Assembly (NCBI GenBank): GCA_945912145.1
Contig: CAMEBF010000002.1
Coordinates: 62,001-126,000 of the forward strand
Reading direction: 5' to 3'
Source: an uncultured Clostridia bacterium
GTDB lineage: Bacteria > Bacillota > Clostridia > Oscillospirales > Acutalibacteraceae
Length of the DNA: 64,000 bases
The notes under the pieces are model-generated. The model had not been told where the DNA came from. It ran no database searches and saw nothing but the letters and a program-made list of their open reading frames with translations. Position 1 is the first letter of the stretch, and each line of letters begins with the position of its first letter. A program made the position numbers and the translations under genes. Positions 26,586 through 35,614 of this stretch are shown here, in pieces.

Positions 26586-27050
26586 TTATGCGTTTTTGAC
26601 GTGCCAGATGTCGGTGTCAAAGAGAATCGTCACGGGGCCGTCGTTGACAAGGGAAACTTCCATATCGGCGGCGAAAATGCCGTGCTCGACTGTTCTGACG
26701 CCGTTTTGCTTCAGGCAGTCCATGTAGTATTCGTACAGCCGGTTCGCGTCTTCCGGCGCCGCGGACGGCGTAAAGGAGGGACGGTTGCCCTTTTTGACGT
26801 CGGCGCACAGCGTAAACTGGGACACGACTAAAATCTCGCCGTCAATGTCGAGCACCGACTGATTCATTTTATCGTTTTCATCGCAGAAAATGCGAAGATT
26901 GGCGGTTTTCGCCGCCATGAGCTCGGCGTGCGCTTTCGTGTCGCCCTCCATCACGCCCAACAGAACGAGAAAGCCGTGGCCGATTTTGCCGACGACTTCA
27001 CCAGCAACTCTAACAGACGCCGAGGTGACGCGCTGGATGACCGCCCTCAT
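26586..27050 (-). CDS. dtd: D-aminoacyl-tRNA deacylase
   Basis: 154 residues. MRAVIQRVTSASVRV, the catalytic SQFTL motif (VVSQFTLCADVKKGNRPSF) and the cross-subunit NDGPVT motif are all present. Removes D-amino acids (and glycine) from mischarged tRNA. Usual partner of the rel gene in Firmicutes, 54 bases downstream of it here. Confidence 0.96.
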   Translation of the reverse strand: MRAVIQRVTSASVRVAGEVVGKIGHGFLVLLGVMEGDTKAHAELMAAKTANLRIFCDENDKMNQSVLDIDGEILVVSQFTLCADVKKGNRPSFTPSAAPEDANRLYEYYMDCLKQNGVRTVEHGIFAADMEVSLVNDGPVTILFDTDIWHVKNA

Positions 27051-27104
27051 GGATTCATTCCCTCATCGGAGAGAGTCAGTTTTTTCTTCATCGTATCTCT
27101 TCCT

Positions 27105-29309
27105 TTATGAACCGGAACGCTCGATCTTGAGGATTCCGTTGATTTTCATCAATTTCGCCACAATGCCCTTGAGATGCTCGGCATTGTTGACGGCGATTGT
27201 CATATAGATTAAGAATGTGCCGTCCTTGGGATCGCGTGTGTTGACGTTATGAATCATAACGTGCATATTGGCAAGAGCGACGGAAACGTCCGCCAGAAGC
27301 GACATACGGTCGATGCACGAAATGGCAAGCGTCGCGTTGAAGCCTTTTGTCCCGGTCTCCTCCCAATGGACGTTGATCCAGCGTTCGGGCTCCGCGCAGT
27401 TCGTCAGATCCTTCGGCACGTTCGGGCAGTCCCGTTTATGAACGGAAACGCCGTGTCCCCTTGTGATAAAGCCGACGATGTCGTCCCCGGGAATCGGCGA
27501 GCAGCATTTGGAGAGCTTGACAAGACAGTTCTCGATGCCCTCCACGATTACGCCGTCGCCGCTGGAACGTCTGGGCTTCGCGAGCTTGATTTCCGGCTGC
27601 GCGGGCTGTTCCGCCGCCTGGAGCTTCGCGACCTCGTCCCTGATCTGCGGCATCAGCCGTCCGACGCTGATACCGCCGTAGCCGATGGCGGCAAAGAAAT
27701 CGTCGATGGAGTTCTGGTGCTGTTTTTCCGCAAGCGTCGCAAGAAGCTGCTGCGTCTGCTCATCGTCAAGACGGATATTGCTGCGCCGCAGCTCGCGTTC
27801 AAGCTCGGATTTACCGGCGGCGATGTTCTCGTCGCGTTTTTCTTTTTTGAACCAGGAACGGATTTTTGTTCTCGCCGCGCCGGTCTTGACGATTTTGAGC
27901 CAGTCACGGCTCGGCCCCTTGCCCGGCTGTGAAGTCGTCAGGATCTCCACGATCTCGCCGGTTTTAACGACATAGTCGATCGGCACGATGCGCCCATCCA
28001 CCTTCGCGCCGGTCATTTTGTTGCCGACGGCGGAATGAATCGCATAGGCGAAGTCGATAACCGTCGCGCCCATCGGCAGACAGATAACGGAGCCTTTCGG
28101 CGTGAGCACGAAAACCTCTTCGGGCACAAGATCGCTCTTGATGTCCTGCACGATGTCGCCGGCGTTGCCGGACTCCTGCTGACTTTCGAGCATCTGACGG
28201 ATCCAGACGAGGCGTTCATCAACGTCGCGGTCGCTGCGTCCCATTTTGTATTTCCAGTGCGCGGCGATACCGTATTCGGCGTTGCGGTGCATCTCCCATG
28301 TACGGATCTGCACTTCAAAGGGAATGCCCTCGCTGCCGATAAGCGTCGTATGCAGCGACTGATACATATTGGGCTTCGGCGTAGAAATATAATCCTTGAA
28401 ACGGCCGGGAATCGAACGGTACATATCGTGCACGATGCCCAGACAGTTGTAGCAGTCCACCACGGTATCGACGATGATGCGCACGGCATAGATATCGTAG
28501 ATTTCATCGAAGCTCTTGCCGCCGATGTACATTTTGCGGTAGATGCCGTGAACACTCTTGACGCGACCGTCGATCTTCGCATCCTTGACCGTCTCATGGA
28601 CGCGTTCGCTGATCTTCGTTTTGATATGCTGTAAAAACTCCATCCGCTGCGTGCTCTGCTGTTCGAGCTTTGTCTCGATGTCATGATAGGCGACGGGGTC
28701 CAAAAAGCTGATGGATTTATCCTCTAATTCTTCCTTGAACGCGCGGATACCCAGACGGTGCGCGATCGGCGCGTAGATTTCGAGCGTCTCTTTCGCGGTG
28801 ATGCGCCGTTTCTCTTCGGGGACATATTGCAGCGTGCGGATATTATGCACGCGGTCAGCGAGTTTAATGATGATGACACGGATATCGCGCGACATGGCGA
28901 TGAGCATTTTGCGCAGCGTTTCCGCCTGCTGTTCCTCGCGGGAAGAGATCTGCATCCGGCTGATCTTCGTCACGCCGTCCACGAGCAGCGCGATCTCTTC
29001 GCCGAATTTTTCGCGAATCTCATCGATTTCGTAGTCTGTGTCCTCCACGACGTCGTGCAGAAGCGCCGCCGCCATCGACGGCATATCCATGCCCAGCTCG
29101 TCGAACAGGATCGTCGCAACTGCGATCGGGTGAATGATATACGGTTCGCCTGATTTGCGTTTCTGGTCGCCGTGCGCCTCATTGGCCAGCGCGAACGCCT
29201 TATCCAGAACGGCGATTGACTCCTCGGGAAATGCCCCCTCCACTTTCTGACGCAGCTCGGCATATAATTCTCTGCCGGTGCGTTCCGCCGTATCACTCAC
29301 AAAAATCAC
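27105..29309 (-). CDS. relA: Bifunctional (p)ppGpp synthase/hydrolase
   Basis: 734 residues, full Rel layout: HD hydrolase domain (YIIHPIAVATIL, ALLHDVVEDTDY), synthetase domain (KSVHGIYRKM, DIYAVRIIVDTVVDCYNCLG, PNMYQSLHTTL), TGS domain (VFVLTPKGSVICLPMGATVIDFAY), helical and zinc-finger regions with CCSPIPGDDIVGFITRGHG, and a C-terminal ACT domain. Controls the stringent response on the ribosome. Six bases separate it from the recJ stop; the apt gene often found between them in Firmicutes is absent. Confidence 0.96.
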   Translation of the reverse strand: MIFVSDTAERTGRELYAELRQKVEGAFPEESIAVLDKAFALANEAHGDQKRKSGEPYIIHPIAVATILFDELGMDMPSMAAALLHDVVEDTDYEIDEIREKFGEEIALLVDGVTKISRMQISSREEQQAETLRKMLIAMSRDIRVIIIKLADRVHNIRTLQYVPEEKRRITAKETLEIYAPIAHRLGIRAFKEELEDKSISFLDPVAYHDIETKLEQQSTQRMEFLQHIKTKISERVHETVKDAKIDGRVKSVHGIYRKMYIGGKSFDEIYDIYAVRIIVDTVVDCYNCLGIVHDMYRSIPGRFKDYISTPKPNMYQSLHTTLIGSEGIPFEVQIRTWEMHRNAEYGIAAHWKYKMGRSDRDVDERLVWIRQMLESQQESGNAGDIVQDIKSDLVPEEVFVLTPKGSVICLPMGATVIDFAYAIHSAVGNKMTGAKVDGRIVPIDYVVKTGEIVEILTTSQPGKGPSRDWLKIVKTGAARTKIRSWFKKEKRDENIAAGKSELERELRRSNIRLDDEQTQQLLATLAEKQHQNSIDDFFAAIGYGGISVGRLMPQIRDEVAKLQAAEQPAQPEIKLAKPRRSSGDGVIVEGIENCLVKLSKCCSPIPGDDIVGFITRGHGVSVHKRDCPNVPKDLTNCAEPERWINVHWEETGTKGFNATLAISCIDRMSLLADVSVALANMHVMIHNVNTRDPKDGTFLIYMTIAVNNAEHLKGIVAKLMKINGILKIERSGS

Positions 29310-29315
29310 TCCTCG

Positions 29316-31352
29316 TTATTCCCGGTACCCGAGACTTTTTAACAGCTCGGACGAACCGAGCGACACTTTACTGACACCGTCGGCGACACGATAACAGCCG
29401 CCGTCCTCTTGCATCAGCCCCAATTCACAAAAGGCGTCGAGCGTGATGCGAACGCGGCAGGTCATCTCCGACCCGAAGCCCAGACGCACGGCGATGTGCT
29501 CCGGCGAAAGACGGCAGACACCGCATTTTTTCACCAATCGGAAAACGGAAGCGGCAAACGTCCGGTCGGGGCACAGGAACGCCCTTTCTTTCTCATTCAG
29601 GGTCTTCCCGTCTCTGGCTTTTTCATAAAGCGATTGACTCGCGAAATATCTTTCGTCCGCAAAGGCAGAAGCCTTAACGGCTTTGACATAAATACCGGGT
29701 TTGACCTCGCCGCGGAATTCGTTTTTATCCACCGTAACCGCCAGGTCGATCATCTCGCCGGGCTCATAGGGAAATTCTTCCGCGCTCATACCGAAATACA
29801 CCGCGCTGTAAACGGCACCGCCCTTTTCAAACGTCAGGCGCATATGCTTGCCGGTCGCGCCGATGGTCTTTCCGGTCCGATACGTCACATGATACAGCCC
29901 GAACAATGGCTGCGGATTTTCCGCGCCGAACGGCTCCAACAGGCTCAGGCTGTCAATGAGATTCATATTGATGCACGCCGGATTCAGGCGGCAGTCAAGC
30001 CGCAGAACCGGGTAAAACAGCGGCAACGTATCCGCATAGTCATTGATGCGTCTCCGGAATTCCTCGATTTTATCTTCCGCAACCGTAAAGCCCGCCGCCA
30101 TCGTATGACCGCCGAAACGGACAAGAGAATCCGAAACGGCCGTCAGCGCGTCGAACAGCGAAAAGCCCTCAATACTGCGGCACGATCCCTTCGCTTCCCC
30201 GCTGCCGTCTCTGGCAATCACCATGGCCGGTTTGCCGTAACGGTCTACCAATTTAGAAGCGACGATACCGATCACGCCGGCGTGCCAGTTTTCGCCGTCC
30301 ACGACCAGAACCTTGGCGTAGCGCAAAGCGGGATCACGCTCAATCTTTTCGATCGCTTCCTCCACGATGCCGGCTTCCGTATCCTGCCTCGTTGCGTTGA
30401 ACGTGTCGAGCTGTTCGGCGTAAGAAGCCGCTTCCTCCTCGTCCTCCGTCAGCAGGAGCTTCAGTGCCGTGATGGCAGATTCGATCCGGCCGGCGGCATT
30501 GATTCTCGGCGCGATGGCGAACGCGACGTTGGTCGCCGTAAAATCCTTATCCGCATAGCCGGCGTTATTTTTCAGCGCGGCAATGCCGGGTCGGGTTGTG
30601 CGGTTGATCGCCTCGACGCCGCGAACGGCAAGCAAACGGTTTTCCCCTTTGAGAGGCACAATGTCGGCAATGGTGCCGATGGCGACAATGTCGGCGAAAT
30701 CCGCCAGCACGCTTTCGCAGTCACCGTCTTCGAGCGCGGCTGCCAGCTTAAACGCAACGCCGACGCCTGCTAAGTCCTTGAAAGGACTCGTATCGTCTGT
30801 GCGGTGCGGATTGACGACAGCCACAGCGTCAGGCAACTGAGTACCGGGCTGATGATGGTCGGTAATGACAAGGTCAAGACCTTTACTTTTAATATATTTT
30901 GCTTCTTCAACAGAATTTATACCGTTATCGACGGTAATAATAAGACGGACGCCTTTTTCCGCGAGCGCATCGACGGCGGTTTCATGCAGACCGTAGCCCT
31001 CATCCATACGCGACGGAATATAATACGACACGTCCGCGCCGACAGCCTCCAGATAGAGATACAGCAGCGCCGTCGCAGTCACGCCGTCCGCGTCGTAGTC
31101 GCCGTAAACGACGATTTTTTCGTTCCGATCCACGGCATCGTGAATACGAGCAACCGCTTTTTGCATATCTTTCATCAGAAACGGGTCGGATAGCTCGGTA
31201 TCGTTCTCTAAAAATTCAGCGACGTCCTCCGGCTCCGTCAGGCCTCTCGCGTTGAGCAGAAGCACGGCAAATTCGTCATAGCCGCCGTCGTAGGCAAGCT
31301 CGGCAGCCTGTTTTTTATCGAAAGACGAGACACGCCAATATTTTCGGCTCAA
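29316..31352 (-). CDS. recJ: Single-stranded-DNA-specific exonuclease RecJ
   Basis: 678 residues. DHH motifs: VVYGDYDADGVTATALL, LIITVDNGI, LVITDHHQPG, and DHHA1-domain FGGHTMAAGFTV. Degrades 5' single-stranded ends in repair and recombination. Start is a TTG at 31350-31352 behind GGGGGTG. First gene of the roughly 10-kb minus-strand run ending at hup; its upstream side holds hairpin array A. Confidence 0.95.
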   Translation of the reverse strand: MSRKYWRVSSFDKKQAAELAYDGGYDEFAVLLLNARGLTEPEDVAEFLENDTELSDPFLMKDMQKAVARIHDAVDRNEKIVVYGDYDADGVTATALLYLYLEAVGADVSYYIPSRMDEGYGLHETAVDALAEKGVRLIITVDNGINSVEEAKYIKSKGLDLVITDHHQPGTQLPDAVAVVNPHRTDDTSPFKDLAGVGVAFKLAAALEDGDCESVLADFADIVAIGTIADIVPLKGENRLLAVRGVEAINRTTRPGIAALKNNAGYADKDFTATNVAFAIAPRINAAGRIESAITALKLLLTEDEEEAASYAEQLDTFNATRQDTEAGIVEEAIEKIERDPALRYAKVLVVDGENWHAGVIGIVASKLVDRYGKPAMVIARDGSGEAKGSCRSIEGFSLFDALTAVSDSLVRFGGHTMAAGFTVAEDKIEEFRRRINDYADTLPLFYPVLRLDCRLNPACINMNLIDSLSLLEPFGAENPQPLFGLYHVTYRTGKTIGATGKHMRLTFEKGGAVYSAVYFGMSAEEFPYEPGEMIDLAVTVDKNEFRGEVKPGIYVKAVKASAFADERYFASQSLYEKARDGKTLNEKERAFLCPDRTFAASVFRLVKKCGVCRLSPEHIAVRLGFGSEMTCRVRITLDAFCELGLMQEDGGCYRVADGVSKVSLGSSELLKSLGYRE

Positions 31353-31370
31353 GAAAGCACCCCCGGAAGC

Positions 31371-31520
31371 AGCGCTTTGCGCTGCAATGATATCTGCCGC
31401 TGCGCGACAGGTGAAATATGCCTACGGCATATGAAATATCGGCTTCGCCGATATGATATCACGGTCTGCGACCGTGATATCGGAAGCCCTGCGGGCTTGA
31501 ATTCTATAGCCTGCGGCGTT
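31371..31520. repeat. Hairpin array A upstream of dpaA
   Basis: A string of perfect hairpins with three-base loops: AGCGC-TTT-GCGCT (31371-31383), ATATGCC-TAC-GGCATAT (31416-31432), ATATCGGC-TTC-GCCGATAT (31436-31454), a 12-bp stem GATATCACGGTC with loop TGC (31455-31481), AAGCCC-TGC-GGGCTT (31484-31498) and GCC-TGC-GGC (31509-31517). It fills most of the 308-base gap between divergent recJ and dpaA. No coding sequence is evident. Confidence 0.85.
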
Positions 31521-31615
31521 TTTTATGCAACAGGCAAAAATACCACTTATATCGTTTTATTATAAGATATTTCAAATCAAATTACAATCCTTTCCGGGAA
31601 TTTTTTCAGGGGAAT

Positions 31616-31643
31616 CACTTAAAATCAATTATCGCATAGAATA
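31616..31643 (+). promoter_or_regulatory. Sigma-K-like promoter of dpaAB
   Basis: CAC (31616-31618), a 16-base spacer, and CATAGAATA (31635-31643) fit the mother-cell sigma-K consensus (-35 AC, -10 CATAnnnTA). In Bacillus subtilis the equivalent spoVF operon depends on sigma-K. Confidence 0.55.
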
Positions 31644-31660
31644 AATCAGGAGGAAAAGCT

Positions 31661-32509
31661 ATGAAGACAAAACCGAATTTCATGATAATCGGCGGGGATT
31701 GCCGTTTTTCGTATATGCAAAAGATCTTACAGGATAAAGGATACGAATCGCAGCGCATTTATCCCGGCGAATACCGCGCGGACGATTTCGACAAGGCGGA
31801 TATTTTCATTCTGCCGGTTCCCGTCAGCCGCGACAATGTGAACATCAACGCGCCGCTTGCCGGCGAGAGCTTTTATTTCGGCGACCTGATCCGGCTGCTT
31901 CCCGAGGGCTGCGCCGTCGCTGGCGGGCTCTGGAACGAGCTGTGGCGCGAAAAAATGGAGAAGAAAAATATCCGGGTGTTCGATTATTACAAAAATGAGG
32001 AACTGGCAAAGAAAAACGCGATTCCGACAGCGGAGGGCGTCATCGGCATTCTGATCAACACCCTGCCGGTCACGATCCATTCGCTTCGGTGCGCCGTCAC
32101 GGGCTACGGAAAATGCGGAAGCGAGCTGTGCCGCAGACTGCTGGCACTCGGTGCGGACGTCACGGCGGTCGCGAGAAGCGACAAAAATCTGCAGGACGCC
32201 GAACGCGACGGCATGAAGACCTGTCGCCTTGCCGATTTCAGAGAAATCGCGGGAGAATTTGACACGGTCGTCAACACCGTCCCGTCGCGCATCATCGACG
32301 CTTCTGTGATCCCGAAGCTGAAAAAAGACTGTATTCTGATAGAAATCGCCTCCGCGCCGTTCGGCATTGATTTCGACTGCGCGTCCCGATACGGCATAAC
32401 GGCCGTCAAGGCAGGCTCGCTGCCCGGGCGCATCTCACCGCAGACCGCCGGAGAGATCATTTGCGACACGGTGCTTTCCTACTATGGGAGTGATACCGAT
32501 GACCATTAA
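31661..32509 (+). CDS. dpaA: Dipicolinate synthase subunit A
   Basis: 282 residues. The N-terminal part MIIGGDCRFSYMQKILQDKG and the NAD(P)-binding segment CAVTGYGKCGSELCRRLLALGADV with VNTVPSRIIDASVI are typical of SpoVFA. With DpaB it makes dipicolinic acid in the mother cell, the main spore-core chelator. RBS AGGAGG. Its 3' end overlaps the dpaB start. Presence shows that the organism makes, or recently made, endospores. Confidence 0.93.
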   Translation: MKTKPNFMIIGGDCRFSYMQKILQDKGYESQRIYPGEYRADDFDKADIFILPVPVSRDNVNINAPLAGESFYFGDLIRLLPEGCAVAGGLWNELWREKMEKKNIRVFDYYKNEELAKKNAIPTAEGVIGILINTLPVTIHSLRCAVTGYGKCGSELCRRLLALGADVTAVARSDKNLQDAERDGMKTCRLADFREIAGEFDTVVNTVPSRIIDASVIPKLKKDCILIEIASAPFGIDFDCASRYGITAVKAGSLPGRISPQTAGEIICDTVLSYYGSDTDDH

Positions 32510-33068
32510 AGCAGGATTCGCCCTGTGCGGCTCGTTCTGCACGTTCAAAAGGGTGATCCCCGAGATCGAAAGACTGAAAAACGCGGGCATTGACGTCGTT
32601 CCGATCATGTCCTACAACGCCTACTCGACGGACACACGCTTCGGCACCGCCAAGGATTTTATCGACAGAATCGAAAAAATCACGGGACATGAGATCATTC
32701 ATACACTCACCGGCGCGGAGCCGATCGGCCCGAAAAAAATGATCGACGCGCTTCTTATCGAGCCGTGCACGGGCAACACGCTCGCAAAGCTCGCGGCAGG
32801 CATCGCCGATACACCCGTCACATTGGCGGCAAAATCCAATCTACGCAACGGCAATCCCGTCGTTATCGCCGTCTCGACCAACGACGCGCTCGGCAACGCT
32901 GCCAAGAACATAGGTCTGCTGATGAACATGAAAAATCTGTATTTCGTCCCGTTCCGTCAGGACGACTGCGAAAACAAGCCGACCTCTATTGTCGCGGATT
33001 TCACGCAGACCAAGGACACCTTCCTGAACGCCATGGTCGGCAAACAGATTCAGCCGCTGATCCTATAG
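32499..33068 (+). CDS. dpaB: Dipicolinate synthase subunit B
   Basis: Flavoprotein-like subunit of about 189 residues: AGFALCGSFCTFKRVIPEIERL at the N-terminus and the phosphate-binding LIEPCTGNTLAKLAAGIADTPV. Start chosen at the second ATG (32499), eight bases behind GGGAG, overlapping the end of dpaA by 11 bases; a first ATG 15 bases upstream is less likely. Confidence 0.93.
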   Translation: MTIKAGFALCGSFCTFKRVIPEIERLKNAGIDVVPIMSYNAYSTDTRFGTAKDFIDRIEKITGHEIIHTLTGAEPIGPKKMIDALLIEPCTGNTLAKLAAGIADTPVTLAAKSNLRNGNPVVIAVSTNDALGNAAKNIGLLMNMKNLYFVPFRQDDCENKPTSIVADFTQTKDTFLNAMVGKQIQPLIL

Positions 33069-33094
33069 AATGAACCCATCGCAGACACAAAAAC

Positions 33095-33128
33095 AGACCG
33101 CAGGGCATTTCGCTCTGCGGTCTTGCGA
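33095..33128. terminator. Terminator between dpaB and the dockerin protease
   Basis: AGACCGCAG (33095-33103) pairs with CTGCGGTCT (33115-33123); T-rich on the plus side and A-rich on the other, between convergent genes. Confidence 0.8.
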
Positions 33129-33138
33129 TTTATTTGGT

Positions 33139-34701
33139 TCAGCAGGTATACATAATCAAAATATCCGTAATCGTATCCGGATCATACTCATCATAAATCA
33201 AGTAGTAGCTATAATAATCTCCGTATGCGTCTACATAGGTCATCTCATAATCGCCGTCCTGATCCTCACCGATCTGATACAGATCATACCCGTATCGATT
33301 CAAAAGTGCCGGAAAATCATCGAACAATGTTTTCTCATCCACACCGGCGGCTACAACATCATCATAGTCATACTGATAGGCAACAGTATCCGCCTCATCG
33401 GAAATCCAGTACAAATACGGCGAAGCACCGACAAACGCACCGAAATCAGGAAAGCCCGGGTCGCCGCCGTAATCCTCCCAACCGTAAGGCGTCACGGTAA
33501 CCGTAATCTGCGTACAGATCGACGGATCCTCCGTCACATAAATATCCAGCACCACGTTCTCCTGCGTCTGCAGACCGGTCACGAACAGGAAGATCACGTC
33601 ATGATCATCGGTCTGGTCAATGTACCAGTCGCTCCACTCCGTATATAAAACAGAGGTGTCACACAGTGCCGTCAGCGACACTTCACGATTCTTCAGCGCG
33701 TCGCTCAATTCAATCCGAACCCGCGCCGTGCCGCCGGGACACAGATACAGCTCCGACATATTCGCCGTTATATCGCCGGAATCGGGACGATAATAGCCGC
33801 CAAATTCCTCCGGCGTGACCGGATTGCCGTAGTCGAGCTGATCCAGATAGTGGACGGGAACGGAGAAATTCATATTCTGCCCTGCCGTATTCGTCCAGGT
33901 GTTGACGCCGATGACTTCGCCATACTCATTGATCAGCGGACCGCCGCTGTTGCCGTGCGTAATGGGAGCCGTGATCTGATAATACGTTACATAAGGATTA
34001 TAGGATTCGTCCACCCGGGCATTATTGGAAATGATCCCGTTTGTGAACGTATCGGTCATGCCGTCCGAGCTGCCGAGCGTATACACGACCGCGCCGGTTT
34101 TCGGGGTGCCGTATTCCAGAACGGCTCCCTGCGTGACGGCGTCGATTTTCAGCACCGCAAGATCCAGATCGGCGGCGTATGCCAGAATCTGCGTCACGGG
34201 ATAGGTATTCCCGGCATAATCCGTTACGGTGATCGCATACATTCCCTCGATGACATGATAATTGGTCACGACCTGTCCGTCATTCGTGATAAAAAAGCCG
34301 GAACCCGTGGAAATATAGGCGTCGTTTTCGGCCGTGACCTCCACCGTATATTCTACCGCCATATCGTGAATATCACTCGGCGAAAGAGGGGCTGTCGGAT
34401 CCGTCGCGGGATCGTCCGGCTCCGAAGCGTCAAAGGCTTCCAGATGTGCGGCGACGCGCAGGATCTTTCTCGCGTCCCTTGCCGTAATGTTGCCGTCGGA
34501 ATCTACGTCGGCAAGCGATTTCTGTTCCGTCGTAAACTGCTCCAGAAAAGCCGCTACACGCAGCGTCATTCTGGCGTCCGACGCCGTCACACGGCCGTTT
34601 CCGTCCACGTCGCCGAGAGATGCCGCATAGGCCGTCGTCATGCCGGACAACATCAGCAAACAGATCAGCATCGGCAGCAGAGCCATAAATCGTTTTTTCA
34701 T
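33139..34701 (-). CDS. Secreted trypsin-like serine protease with N-terminal dockerin
   Basis: 520 residues. Signal peptide (about 1-27, ending TTAYAAS), then a type I dockerin made of two EF-hand-like repeats (LGDVDGNGRVTASDARMTLRVAA and a second LADVDSDGNITARDARKILRVAA copy), an acidic Pro/Thr/Asp linker, and an S1C protease domain with His in TNYHVIEG, Asp in AADLDLAVLKI and Ser in THGNSGGPL. The C-terminal 200 residues are Tyr/Asp-rich and unrecognised. A dockerin should tether it to a cohesin-bearing scaffold; none is in the window. AAGGAGG precedes the ATG. Confidence 0.88.
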   Translation of the reverse strand: MKKRFMALLPMLICLLMLSGMTTAYAASLGDVDGNGRVTASDARMTLRVAAFLEQFTTEQKSLADVDSDGNITARDARKILRVAAHLEAFDASEPDDPATDPTAPLSPSDIHDMAVEYTVEVTAENDAYISTGSGFFITNDGQVVTNYHVIEGMYAITVTDYAGNTYPVTQILAYAADLDLAVLKIDAVTQGAVLEYGTPKTGAVVYTLGSSDGMTDTFTNGIISNNARVDESYNPYVTYYQITAPITHGNSGGPLINEYGEVIGVNTWTNTAGQNMNFSVPVHYLDQLDYGNPVTPEEFGGYYRPDSGDITANMSELYLCPGGTARVRIELSDALKNREVSLTALCDTSVLYTEWSDWYIDQTDDHDVIFLFVTGLQTQENVVLDIYVTEDPSICTQITVTVTPYGWEDYGGDPGFPDFGAFVGASPYLYWISDEADTVAYQYDYDDVVAAGVDEKTLFDDFPALLNRYGYDLYQIGEDQDGDYEMTYVDAYGDYYSYYLIYDEYDPDTITDILIMYTC

Positions 34702-34757
34702 AAAAATCCTCCTTGTGTTTTTATCGTGTCGACTGCGGTTTTTACACCGCCGTTCGG

Positions 34758-35465
34758 TTACAGGAAAAGGATCGACGCCGCAATCAGGAACTGTGCGATA
34801 TAATACGACGCGTGATTCGTGACGATGTCCACCGGACGGTTCTTACCCTCACCGAAATACGTGCCGGAGAGGATCAAATCCGAAATCAGGAAGAACACGC
34901 CGCCGGCGAACATGAAATTCAGCGTCATGACGGAGAAACCGTTCATCAGCGCAAGTGAGCCGGACAGCAGCGTCATGAACGCCAGCACGCAGGCATAGAA
35001 CGCCGTAATGGCCTTGAATTTGCCGTACTTCATCTTCATCGGCTTCTCCAGCAGGATAATGCCCACAGCGATCACAAGCGCGATGACGAGAGGCAGAATC
35101 ACATAGAGCGGCTTTTTCCAATCGGCGAACCGGACGAGCAGTCCTGCTATGAACAGAAAATGCCCGATGGCAAACGCGCCAAAGCCCGAAAATGTGTAAA
35201 TATCGTTGTCGTTCGGATAGACCCATTTGAGGTCGAGCCATATGTCGCCCATCAGACCGAACACAAGGCCAAGAATGACAAAAAGCGCAAAACTGAATTT
35301 TTCACTACCGGTAACATTGAATGCCGCCGCAACGCCGCATGAGACGAACAGCGAGCTGGTCAGTGCCTTGAGGAGCATCGCCCTGACACCGCCTTCTTTG
35401 ACGCGTTTCACCATAAAAACGATCGCCGAAACGATACCAAGCGCGAGCAGAATAAAAAATGCCAT
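34758..35465 (-). CDS. YhhN-family membrane protein (lysoplasmalogenase-like)
   Basis: About 235 residues, eight hydrophobic segments. LVFGLMGDIWLDLKWV and FAIGHFLFIAGLL, MFAGGVFFLISDLILS are the conserved YhhN motifs with acidic residues in the membrane. Relatives (TMEM86) hydrolyse the vinyl-ether bond of lysoplasmalogens, fitting an anaerobe with plasmalogen lipids. Start at 35465 behind AGAGGG; the longer frame upstream runs through the promoter. Confidence 0.8.
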   Translation of the reverse strand: MAFFILLALGIVSAIVFMVKRVKEGGVRAMLLKALTSSLFVSCGVAAAFNVTGSEKFSFALFVILGLVFGLMGDIWLDLKWVYPNDNDIYTFSGFGAFAIGHFLFIAGLLVRFADWKKPLYVILPLVIALVIAVGIILLEKPMKMKYGKFKAITAFYACVLAFMTLLSGSLALMNGFSVMTLNFMFAGGVFFLISDLILSGTYFGEGKNRPVDIVTNHASYYIAQFLIAASILFL

Positions 35466-35495
35466 ATGGTTTCCCTCTTTCTCCAGATTTATTGT

Positions 35496-35524
35496 ATTAT
35501 ACCAAAATTTTTTGGGTGATTCAA
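35496..35524 (-). promoter_or_regulatory. Promoter of the yhhN-like gene
   Basis: TTGAAT (35519-35524) and TATAAT (35496-35501) on the minus strand with a 17-base spacer. Confidence 0.8.
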
Positions 35525-35565
35525 TAACTTTTTTATAATTCCTGAAAATAAATGCATTTTTCACC

Positions 35566-35594
35566 TTGACAAATGTCCCGACTTTTACGATAAT
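35566..35594 (+). promoter_or_regulatory. Promoter of the lipoprotein gene
   Basis: TTGACA (35566-35571) and GATAAT (35589-35594), 17-base spacer, 20 bases before the lipoprotein start. Confidence 0.75.
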
Positions 35595-35614
35595 AGATAT
35601 GGAGGATCGGAAAT

